Made by a program: the position numbers and the translations under genes. The notes under the pieces are model-generated. The model was not told the origin of the DNA and did not search any database. It saw nothing but the letters and a program-made list of their open reading frames with translations. A DNA stretch of 5,893 nt from Rhodobiaceae bacterium (GTDB lineage: Bacteria; Pseudomonadota; Alphaproteobacteria; Micropepsales; Micropepsaceae), in the NCBI GenBank assembly GCA_009885515.1, contig VFKO01000057.1:1-5893 (forward strand), given 5' to 3'. Shown here piece by piece: positions 1-5,643 of the stretch. Within the stretch, counting starts at the first letter, position 1. Every line of letters begins with the position of its first letter.

Positions 1-1556
1 ACATTCTCGGGCAACGGTCCGGAGTTGCCGATGCACGTGGTGCAACCATAGCCCACAACGTTGAACCCAAGCTTGTCGAGATCTTTCTGCAGTCCTGCTT
101 TCTGCAGATACTCGCCCACAACCTGGCTGCCCGGCGCCAGTGACGTTTTCACCCAAGGTTTAACCTTCAGGCCTCGCTTCAAGGCATTGCGCGCCACCAA
201 TCCTGCGCCCACCATCACAAAGGGGTTGGACGTGTTCGTGCATGACGTAATAGCGGCAATCACCACAGCGCCATGGCCGATACTATAGTCCGTATCCGGA
301 ACAAGTGTCGTCTCACTCTCTTTTCCCGCTTTGCCGAATGTTTTGGCAAGCGACTCTGCAAAACCCTGTGATGCCGTGGCCAGCGGAACCCGGTCTTGCG
401 GTCGCGCCGGACCTGCCATGCTGGGCTCGACGTCACCGAGGTCCAGCTCCATTATGTCGGTGAATTCCGGGTCTTCGCTTTTTTCCGTGCGCCACATGCC
501 TTGCGCCTTCGCATAGGCCGCCACCAAATCAACGCGCGCTTTTGCACGGCCGGTTGCCTTCAAATAGCGAACCGTTTCCTCATCGATCGGAAAGAATCCA
601 CAAGTCGCGCCATACTCAGGTGCCATATTGGCAATCGTCGCCCGGTCTTCCAGCGGCAATTCATTCAGGCCCGGCCCAAAGAATTCGACAAACTTGTTGA
701 CGACACCCCGCTTGCGCAGCATCTGCGTAACCGTCAACACCAAGTCCGTTGCCGTGACACCTTCGCGGACTTTGCCTGTCAATTTCATGCCAACCACTTC
801 CGGAATCAGCATCGACAAGGGCTGCCCCAGCATTGCGGCCTCAGCTTCGATACCGCCAACGCCCCAACCCAGCACCGCCAGGCCGTTGATCATCACGGTG
901 TGGCTGTCTGTGCCCACGAGCGTGTCAGGATAGGCGACCTCGACAGTTTTCTTTCCGTCTTTGATCTTCGATGTCCAAACCGTTTGTGCCAGATACTCAA
1001 GGTTTACTTGATGGCATATGCCGGTGCCTGGCGGCACGACACGGAAATTGTCAAACGCTGACTGTCCCCAACGCAAAAATGAATAGCGTTCGCCGTTGCG
1101 TTCGAATTCCCGCGCAACATTTTTTTTGAAGGAGTCCTTGGTACCAAAGTGATCGACCATCACAGAGTGATCAATGACCAGGTCAACGGGGGTCAGTGGG
1201 TTGATTTTCTCGGGGTTGCCCCCCAACGCGGTCATCGCGTCGCGCATGGCAGCCAAATCGACAACGGCAGGGACGCCGGTGAAATCCTGCATCAGGACGC
1301 GTGCCGGACGGAAGGCAATTTCCCGGTCGGACTTTTTCGCGATCAGCCAGTCTGCGACAGCCTGTATGTCGTCCTTCGTGACAGTTCGGCCATCTTCGTG
1401 CCTCAGCAAATTCTCAAGTAACACCTTCATGGAATACGGCAGTCTCGATATTCCAGTCAGCCCATTCTTCTCAGCAGCCTTCAAATTGTAATAAGTGTAA
1501 GTCTTCGCACCAACTTTGAGTGTTTTTTTGGCCTTGAAACTGTCGAAGACGGTCAC
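1..1556 (-). CDS. acnA: Aconitate hydratase A, N-terminal 518 residues (3' end outside window)
   Basis: Cytosolic [4Fe-4S] aconitase that interconverts citrate and isocitrate in the TCA cycle. It is read on the minus strand with no interruption from a GTG at 1554-1556 to the left edge, giving 518 residues where the family is usually about 890-905; the missing part would hold the rest of domain 3 and the C-terminal swivel domain. The N-terminus (MTVFDSFKAKKTLKVG, then SRLPYSMKVLLENLLR) is typical of alphaproteobacterial AcnA. Visible motifs are IDHSV (Asp129-His130-Ser131), PGTGICHQVN, GTDSHT (Asp217-Ser218-His219), PEYGATCGFFP, and the three cluster ligands: Cys439 in SCTNTSNP, and Cys505 and Cys508 in GCTTCIGNSG. 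Their spacing matches E. coli AcnA Cys435/501/504. The GTG start is favoured by an upstream AGGAG and by alignment of the N-terminus; the nearby upstream ATG is out of frame. The gene is transcribed divergently from the crotonase-ccm cluster. Identification is secure. Confidence 0.97.
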   Translation of the reverse strand, partial: MTVFDSFKAKKTLKVGAKTYTYYNLKAAEKNGLTGISRLPYSMKVLLENLLRHEDGRTVTKDDIQAVADWLIAKKSDREIAFRPARVLMQDFTGVPAVVDLAAMRDAMTALGGNPEKINPLTPVDLVIDHSVMVDHFGTKDSFKKNVAREFERNGERYSFLRWGQSAFDNFRVVPPGTGICHQVNLEYLAQTVWTSKIKDGKKTVEVAYPDTLVGTDSHTVMINGLAVLGWGVGGIEAEAAMLGQPLSMLIPEVVGMKLTGKVREGVTATDLVLTVTQMLRKRGVVNKFVEFFGPGLNELPLEDRATIANMAPEYGATCGFFPIDEETVRYLKATGRAKARVDLVAAYAKAQGMWRTEKSEDPEFTDIMELDLGDVEPSMAGPARPQDRVPLATASQGFAESLAKTFGKAGKESETTLVPDTDYSIGHGAVVIAAITSCTNTSNPFVMVGAGLVARNALKRGLKVKPWVKTSLAPGSQVVGEYLQKAGLQKDLDKLGFNVVGYGCTTCIGNSGPLPEN

Positions 1557-1680
1557 GTTCGGTGAGCTCCTGTAATGTGGGACATGGAAATAGCACGCAG
1601 GGCGAAAACTAATAACTTTCACTTCCTCATGCTACCGGACTATTTTCGCATGAAACAGTTCTCATCTGGATAATTACGCC
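1557..1680. promoter_or_regulatory. Divergent intergenic region between acnA and the crotonase-ccm cluster
   Basis: These 124 bases must carry the acnA promoter and probably the promoter of the plus-strand cluster. No strong sigma-70 pair is visible in either direction, and no FNR-type TTGAT-N4-ATCAA box is present. The best plus-strand candidate is TTCGCA at 1645-1650 and GATAAT at 1669-1674 with an 18-base spacer; this would place transcription start at or next to the crotonase ATG at 1681. For acnA only weak AT-rich elements such as TATTAG are seen. The region is assigned by gene orientation, not by recognised boxes. Confidence 0.5.
1567..1571 (-). promoter_or_regulatory. Ribosome binding site of acnA
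   Basis: On the minus strand AGGAG lies 10 bases before the GTG codon at 1554-1556. It is the best Shine-Dalgarno match near the gene and is the main reason for choosing the GTG start. Confidence 0.7.
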
Positions 1681-2487
1681 ATGGAAAATCCTGCAGTACG
1701 TGTAGAACGAAACGGCCGGGTCGCGACTGTGATCTTGTCACGCCCCGGCAGGCGCAACGCAGTTGATCGGCCAACCGCCGCCGCTCTGGCTGAGGCTTTC
1801 CTGGCATTCGATAGCGACCCGACAGCAAGCGTCGCGGTTTTGTATGGGGAAAGCGGTACATTTTGCGCCGGAGCCGACCTGAAGGCCATCAGTGAAGGAA
1901 ACGGCAATCTCTTCAAAAACCCTGAGCCTGGTTTGGATATTCGCAACGACGCCACAGCGCCAATGGGACCCTCACGACTATTACTTTCAAAACCTGTGAT
2001 CGCGGCCATCGCCGGCCATGCCGTTGCCGGAGGGCTTGAACTTGCCTTGTGGTGCGACATGCGAGTGGCGGAGGATAACGCAACCCTGGGCGTCTTTTGC
2101 AGGCGCTGGGGCGTTCCATTGATCGACGGTGGCACAGTGCGGCTACCTCGATTGATCGGGATGGGTCACGCTATGGACCTGATTTTGACCGGGCGGCCGG
2201 TCAGTGCAGCCGAAGCGCTGTCCATGGGCCTGGTCAATCGAATCGTTGCCCAAGGCAGTGCCCGCCATGAAGCCGAGAAAATTGCAGCGGAAATAGCAAT
2301 GTTTCCGCAATTCTGTTTGCGACATGACCGTCTATCTGCATACCAGCAACAAGATCTCGGCTATGCTGACGCCATGGCGAACGAGTTTGCACACGGACAA
2401 GCCACCATGCTAAGCGGCGAAGCGCTCACCGGCGCTGACCGCTTCACTTCGGGGCGCGGCCGGGGCGGCAACTTCTCGGACATTTGA
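1681..2487 (+). CDS. Crotonase (enoyl-CoA hydratase/isomerase) family protein
   Basis: A 268-residue single-domain crotonase-fold protein, the usual length for the family, predicted to be cytosolic and to act on an acyl-CoA thioester. Visible family features are RPGRRNAVD (21-29), the CoA-binding and oxyanion-hole strand FCAGADLK (61-68), the second oxyanion element GHAVAGGLELAL (112-123), and RRWGVPLIDGGTVRLPRLIG (141-160). Glu120 corresponds to catalytic Glu144 of rat mitochondrial enoyl-CoA hydratase. Counting 20 residues on, the position of Glu164 is Cys140 (VFCRRWG), so standard hydratase chemistry is doubtful and the substrate cannot be predicted. The motif VFCRRWGVPLIDGG looks typical of a widespread bacterial crotonase subgroup of unclear function. 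The start is the first good ATG, but only a weak GGA precedes it. The gene ends three bases before ccmA, suggesting co-transcription and coupling. Confidence 0.93.
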   Translation: MENPAVRVERNGRVATVILSRPGRRNAVDRPTAAALAEAFLAFDSDPTASVAVLYGESGTFCAGADLKAISEGNGNLFKNPEPGLDIRNDATAPMGPSRLLLSKPVIAAIAGHAVAGGLELALWCDMRVAEDNATLGVFCRRWGVPLIDGGTVRLPRLIGMGHAMDLILTGRPVSAAEALSMGLVNRIVAQGSARHEAEKIAAEIAMFPQFCLRHDRLSAYQQQDLGYADAMANEFAHGQATMLSGEALTGADRFTSGRGRGGNFSDI

Positions 2488-2490
2488 TCG

Positions 2491-3105
2491 ATGCAACTGA
2501 TTGGCGAGACGTTGGCCGCTCTAAGGGGTGAGCGCATTGTCTTTCGCAATGTCAGTTTCGAAGTGGCCGCTGGCGAGGCGTTGATATTGCACGGTCCAAA
2601 TGGTAGCGGAAAAACTACGCTTTTGCGGGTCATCGCAGGATTGCTTGGAATATTGACCGGACGCCTTCGCTTGCTAGACGACGACGGAAAGCCGCTGACG
2701 GATGACCGGCGCGATCAAGCCTTTCATTTTATTAGCCATCAAGATGCCATTCGCCCGCAATTGCGCGTGCACGAGACTTTGCGCTTTCATGCAGGAATTT
2801 TGGGCGCACCTTTAAAAAACTTAGATGCCGCGCTGGATGCGTGGGGGCTCGCAGCTCTAGCGACACAAAGTGCTGGATTTTTGTCGGCGGGTCAGCGCCG
2901 GCGGCTGTCGCTTGCGCGGCTGTCATTGCAAAAGCGAAAACTCTGGCTGTTGGATGAGCCGACAATTGCATTGGATGCGCAATCGCGCGCGCAACTGTCC
3001 ATCATGTGCATTGAACACCTAAGTCATGGCGGCTTGATTGTAGCCGCAACGCACGAGCCTTTTCTTGGCGACCCCAAGAGCCTGCACCTCGGGCCACGAG
3101 AATGA
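2491..3105 (+). CDS. ccmA: Heme exporter ATP-binding protein CcmA
   Basis: ABC-type ATPase of System I cytochrome c maturation, bound to the cytoplasmic face of the membrane with CcmB; ATP hydrolysis releases holo-CcmE from the CcmC-heme-CcmE complex. At 204 residues it has the normal CcmA length. Visible motifs are Walker A GPNGSGKT (35-42), a Q-loop within SHQDAIRP (Gln84), the ABC signature LSAGQRRR (131-138, the CcmA-style variant of LSGGQ), Walker B LWLLDEP (151-157), the D-loop ALDA (160-163) and the H-loop His188 in ATHEP. The ATG is three bases after the crotonase stop and has no convincing Shine-Dalgarno sequence, so translation is probably coupled. The 3' end overlaps ccmB by four bases (ATGA). 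All catalytic elements are intact. The identification rests on the signature type together with the adjacent ccmBCD genes. Confidence 0.96.
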   Translation: MQLIGETLAALRGERIVFRNVSFEVAAGEALILHGPNGSGKTTLLRVIAGLLGILTGRLRLLDDDGKPLTDDRRDQAFHFISHQDAIRPQLRVHETLRFHAGILGAPLKNLDAALDAWGLAALATQSAGFLSAGQRRRLSLARLSLQKRKLWLLDEPTIALDAQSRAQLSIMCIEHLSHGGLIVAATHEPFLGDPKSLHLGPRE

Positions 3106-3767
3106 GAACGTTCTTTGCCCTGATTCGCCGTGATGTAACGCTTGGCATCCGCGCCAGCGGCGGGGCCGCGTTGTCAGCAGCGTTCTTTGCACTGATCGTT
3201 GTTTTGGCGCCCTTGGGTCTTGGCCCTGACATGGCAACACTCAAGTCAGCAAGCCCCGGCCTGTTTTGGATCGCGGCACTTCTAGCGACATTGCTGGGTC
3301 TTGAGCGCATCGTTCAGCCGGACGTTGAAGACGGGACACTGGACCTCTTGCGTTTGTCGCCTTTGCCTCTGGAATTCGTGGCACTGGCCAAAATAATCTC
3401 CCATTGGCTCACGTCAGGCTTGATCATTACGATTTTGGCCCCCGCACTTGCCCCACTGCTCAATTTGTCGCTAGACGCTGTGCCCGTGCTTGCACTGTCG
3501 CTTCTTATCGGAACGCCCGCCCTCAGTGCCATTGGCGCCGCCGCCGCAGCGCTCGGCGCAAGCGTACAGCGCGGCGGCATGGTTCTCGCACTCCTTGCCT
3601 TGCCGCTGAATATCCCGTTTCTGATTTTTGGCTCTACCGCGGTCGCCCAGGCTCAGACGAACACCGATCCAACACAAGCTTTGACTCTGCTAGGCGCGTG
3701 CTCGTTGATTGCAGTAGTGGTCGGATCGATTGCTGCTGCCACTTCATTGCGTCTCAACGACGACTAA
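3102..3767 (+). CDS. ccmB: Heme exporter membrane protein CcmB
   Basis: Membrane subunit of the CcmAB ABC complex in cytochrome c maturation. The 221 residues match the usual CcmB length. About six hydrophobic segments are visible, near residues 20-40, 52-68, 103-121, 127-151, 159-179 and 193-215. Family landmarks are the N-terminal RRDVTLGIR, the loop LERIVQPDVEDGTLDLLRLSPLPLE (split around residues 67-91), the LAKIISHW segment and the helix containing LALPLNIPFLIFG. The start codon overlaps the ccmA stop (ATGA), consistent with stoichiometric expression of the ATPase and membrane subunits. No signal peptide is needed, as the first helix acts as an anchor. The stop is followed by a 20-base gap before ccmC. 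Confidence 0.96.
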   Translation: MRTFFALIRRDVTLGIRASGGAALSAAFFALIVVLAPLGLGPDMATLKSASPGLFWIAALLATLLGLERIVQPDVEDGTLDLLRLSPLPLEFVALAKIISHWLTSGLIITILAPALAPLLNLSLDAVPVLALSLLIGTPALSAIGAAAAALGASVQRGGMVLALLALPLNIPFLIFGSTAVAQAQTNTDPTQALTLLGACSLIAVVVGSIAAATSLRLNDD

Positions 3768-3769
3768 AC

Positions 3770-3775
3770 AAGGGA
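3770..3775 (+). promoter_or_regulatory. Ribosome binding site of ccmC
   Basis: AAGGGA lies between the ccmB stop and the ccmC start, with a 12-base spacer to the ATG at 3788. It decides the start: the closer ATG at 3776-3778 meets a TAA after one codon. Confidence 0.6.
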
Positions 3776-3787
3776 ATGCGATAAACT

Positions 3788-4519
3788 ATGCCCGTTCTCG
3801 CCTACGCCAACCCTGAGCGCTTTGCGCGCTTGGCCCGCAGTTTGACCCCATGGCTTCTCGGTTCGGCGGTCGGGCTTTTGCTCGCCGGTCTATTTCTCGG
3901 TTTGTTTTTGGCTCCGCCCGACTACCAGCAAGGCGATGCAGCGCGCATCATGTATGTTCATGTCCCCGCGGCGTGGATGGCGATGTTCGTATATGGTTGC
4001 ATGGCGCTTGCCAGTGCCGTGGCCTTTATTTGGAAGCACCCGCTTGCTGATGTTGCGGCCAAGGCGTCAGCGCCGATCGGGTGCATATTTACGGCCCTGG
4101 CACTGATCACTGGAATGCTGTGGGGTAAACCGATGTGGGGCGCCTGGTGGGTGTGGGATGCACGGCTCACGTCAGTGTTGATCCTGTTCTTTATGTATCT
4201 CGGTTACATCGTGTTGTGGAACGCCATTGAAGACCCAGCGCGTGCCGTACGCGCAGCGCGAATCTTGGCACTCGTGGGGGCAATCAACATTCCGATTATC
4301 AAATTTTCGGTGGACTGGTGGAATACTTTGCACCAGGGCGCCTCGGTGTTTCGCGCAGACGGCCCATCAATTACAGGCTCGATGCTGATCCCACTTCTGG
4401 TGATGGCGGTTGCTTACAACGTTCTTTACGCAGCCTTGCTTCTCATCCGCATGCGGGCGGAAATTGCCGAGCGCCGCTTGCGCAGTATTCGTCTTGGGTT
4501 GGAGTTTGAACCAAAATGA
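3788..4519 (+). CDS. ccmC: Heme handling/transfer protein CcmC
   Basis: Six-helix inner-membrane protein of the heme-handling family that binds heme on the periplasmic side and attaches it to the heme chaperone CcmE. The protein has 243 residues, the usual size. The tryptophan-rich WWD signature is WGAWWVWDARLTS, starting at residue 117 (Asp124). The two heme-ligand histidines are recognisable: His58 in MYVHVPAAW and His182 in WWNTLHQ. They are 124 residues apart, exactly as His60 and His184 of E. coli CcmC. Hydrophobic segments lie near 21-41, 60-80, 96-112, 126-145, 156-174 and 198-222. The gene follows ccmB after 20 bases and overlaps ccmD by four bases (ATGA). The shorter length and context separate it from the related CcmF and CcsA proteins. 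Confidence 0.97.
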   Translation: MPVLAYANPERFARLARSLTPWLLGSAVGLLLAGLFLGLFLAPPDYQQGDAARIMYVHVPAAWMAMFVYGCMALASAVAFIWKHPLADVAAKASAPIGCIFTALALITGMLWGKPMWGAWWVWDARLTSVLILFFMYLGYIVLWNAIEDPARAVRAARILALVGAINIPIIKFSVDWWNTLHQGASVFRADGPSITGSMLIPLLVMAVAYNVLYAALLLIRMRAEIAERRLRSIRLGLEFEPK

Positions 4520-4701
4520 CTGACTGGAGCACCTTCTTTGCGATGGGCGGTTACGCGGCTTATGTCTGGCCTGCCTACGCCATAAGCGTCGTATCCCTAT
4601 TGGCACTTGCAATCGCAAGCTGGACTTGGATGACGCGCGCGGAACGGCTTGCAAGCTCAAGTAAATCGGCTGAAGAAACCGCCCCAGAAACAAAGCCTTA
4701 G
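4516..4701 (+). CDS. ccmD: Heme exporter protein CcmD
   Basis: Small single-pass membrane protein (61 residues) that associates with CcmC and CcmE and helps release holo-CcmE. The family signature is present near the N-terminus: FFAMGGYAAYVWPAY (residues 7-21), followed by one transmembrane helix at about 20-39. The C-terminal tail is charged and Ser/Glu/Lys-rich and should be cytoplasmic. It starts within the ccmC stop (ATGA overlap), so it is translationally coupled. In many alphaproteobacteria ccmG follows directly; here it does not. The small size makes the call depend partly on position, but the MGGYAxYVW motif is diagnostic. Confidence 0.94.
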   Translation: MTDWSTFFAMGGYAAYVWPAYAISVVSLLALAIASWTWMTRAERLASSSKSAEETAPETKP

Positions 4702-4736
4702 CACAAAATGAACCATATTTGCGTCATAACGGCGAT

Positions 4737-5012
4737 ATGAACCTCTCTGGCGCATCCGCCCAAATAGCAGCACAGACCCTCGCGGCAGCGCCAACCCAAC
4801 GCCAAACTGGCGCCTTGGAATTTGAAGCGCTGACGCTAAAGGTGGCGCTACCCGCAAAAATAATTGCCGCGAGCCCCGCTGAAATACGCGACCTCACAAA
4901 AACCGCGGTTCCGGAAATGCAAAACACCAGTGGCGAAGGTCCGGTGGCGCAGTCGAACCCCGGATTGAACAAGGCCGTACGCCCGGGAACGGTCCTCGAT
5001 ATCCGCGTGTAA
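4737..5012 (+). CDS. Hypothetical protein, 91 residues, downstream of ccmD
   Basis: I do not recognise this protein. It starts at ATG 4737, 35 bases after the ccmD stop, in the same direction, and may be the last gene of the cluster. An in-frame TTG at 4719 would add six residues (MRHNGD); neither start has a clear Shine-Dalgarno sequence. The product is rich in Ala, Thr, Pro and Gln and has no cysteine, no evident signal peptide and no transmembrane helix. The N-terminal third looks low-complexity. A short amphipathic stretch follows (LEFEALTLKVALP, 27-39), then a polar, probably disordered segment, and a C-terminus RPGTVLDIRV that could be a beta-strand. Codon choice resembles the neighbouring genes, with many C- or G-ending codons, which supports real coding. 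It takes the slot often held by ccmG but lacks the CxxC thioredoxin motif and is far too short. It ends one base from the convergent marR stop. Function unknown. Confidence 0.6.
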   Translation: MNLSGASAQIAAQTLAAAPTQRQTGALEFEALTLKVALPAKIIAASPAEIRDLTKTAVPEMQNTSGEGPVAQSNPGLNKAVRPGTVLDIRV

Positions 5013-5013
5013 C

Positions 5014-5502
5014 TTACTTGCGCTTGCGGCCCTTGACGCTGACTTTACCGTCGTCCTCCGTCAGTTGGGCGTCGCTCGCCGCCTGCGCAAGCAGCGCAAG
5101 TGACTTTATAAATTCCACGCGCATGCGCGTGGGCAACACGGCCAGAAATCCTTCATCAGACTTGAAAACGGCAGGCATCGCCGCGCGCATTGCCCGCCGC
5201 CCAATTGGCGTAATACGCACTGAATTCGCGCGCTGGTCTTCCTCGGTGCGCTTTCGGGCCAGCAGGTCACGCCCTTGCAGACGCACGATCATGTCGGCGA
5301 GCGTCGAACGATCAATGCCGGTTGCCTGAACCAACTCGGTTTGACTGGCGCCTTCACGCTGATCGATCGCAAACAAAACTGCAAACTGGCGTTGGGTCAA
5401 TCCCGGCCCTTCTTGTTCATTCGTATACAGATCATTGGCGAACTGGTTCGCGCGCCGCAAAAGGTGGCCGGGCGAAGTATCCAGATCGAAGCTCTTTGCC
5501 AT
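5014..5502 (-). CDS. MarR-family winged helix-turn-helix transcriptional regulator
   Basis: A 162-residue dimeric DNA-binding regulator of normal MarR length. Helical dimerisation segments lie at the N-terminus (about 11-28) and C-terminus (about 104-145). The winged helix covers about residues 35-100: LTQRQFAVLFAID (35-47), the helix-turn-helix SQTELVQATGIDRSTLADMI (53-72) with recognition helix DRSTLADMIVRL (64-75), and the wing with conserved RKRTEEDQRANSVRIT (83-98), containing the family DxR-type Asp89 and Arg91. A short basic tail, KVSVKGRKRK, ends the protein. The start ATG (5500-5502) has only a weak Shine-Dalgarno sequence. The gene is convergent with the small ORF after ccmD (one base between stops) and divergent from the NUDIX gene. 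MarR proteins often repress themselves and a divergent neighbour, so the shared region from 5503 to 5643 is the first place to look for its operator. The ligand cannot be predicted. Confidence 0.95.
   Translation of the reverse strand: MAKSFDLDTSPGHLLRRANQFANDLYTNEQEGPGLTQRQFAVLFAIDQREGASQTELVQATGIDRSTLADMIVRLQGRDLLARKRTEEDQRANSVRITPIGRRAMRAAMPAVFKSDEGFLAVLPTRMRVEFIKSLALLAQAASDAQLTEDDGKVSVKGRKRK
5115..5132. repeat. 18-bp perfect palindrome inside the marR coding region
   Basis: CCACGCGCATGCGCGTGG reads the same on both strands. It could fold as a 7-bp stem with a CATG loop. It lies over codons for residues PTRMRV near the C-terminus of the regulator. It is not followed by a T-run on either strand, so it does not look like an intrinsic terminator. 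Alternating GC-rich arginine and threonine codons may produce it by chance. Confidence 0.8.
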
Positions 5503-5643
5503 TTTTCAAGTCCGGTGGAATAATCGGCAGAATATGCCTTGAAATACTGATCAGTGTCCGTATCACATTCATTTCGCTCGCGGAAGATGCGCTTCAGGCG
5601 CAGGTTCGGTCGACCGGATCACACACTTTGGACGCAAGACATC
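5503..5643. promoter_or_regulatory. Divergent intergenic region between marR and the NUDIX gene
   Basis: About 140 bases separate the two divergent start codons and should hold both promoters. Two perfect 10-bp palindromes are present: ACTGATCAGT at 5546-5555 and CGGTCGACCG at 5607-5616. MarR-type proteins bind inverted repeats of roughly 16-20 bp, so either could be the core of an operator, but this is inference. No convincing -35/-10 pair was found; TATTCT on the minus strand near 5530 is the best -10-like element for marR. An in-frame ATG at 5587 would extend the NUDIX protein into this region. Confidence 0.45.

Noticed and set aside
396..1061. A 221-codon open frame on the plus strand
   Set aside because: It lies fully antisense to acnA, whose minus-strand frame carries the conserved aconitase motifs; its translation has no recognisable domain.
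1557..1680. An FNR, Irr or Fur-type operator controlling acnA and ccm
   Set aside because: I looked for the usual palindromic boxes because heme and iron-sulfur genes are often controlled this way, but no acceptable match was seen.
1674..2135. A 153-codon minus-strand frame opposite the crotonase gene
   Set aside because: It is a shadow of the crotonase CDS, with a Ser/Pro/Arg-rich translation typical of antisense to GC-rich coding DNA.
3404..3784. A 126-codon plus-strand frame overlapping ccmB
   Set aside because: It is in another frame of ccmB; the translation is Arg/Cys-rich and lacks any family motif.
4367..4693. A 108-codon minus-strand frame opposite ccmC and ccmD
   Set aside because: ccmC and ccmD are intact on the other strand with diagnostic motifs, so this is a shadow.
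4724..4972. An 82-codon minus-strand frame opposite the small ORF after ccmD
   Set aside because: It could compete with the plus-strand ORF, but the plus-strand reading has better codon use, follows ccmD in the same direction and ends neatly before marR; the antisense product looks like a shadow.
5017..5100. Short inverted repeats CTTGCGC / GCGCAAG (5017-5023 with 5085-5091 and 5094-5100) as a terminator
   Set aside because: The arms are 7 bp, the loop is over 60 bases and there is no T-run; they fall in Lys/Arg and Ala/Gln codons and are likely chance.
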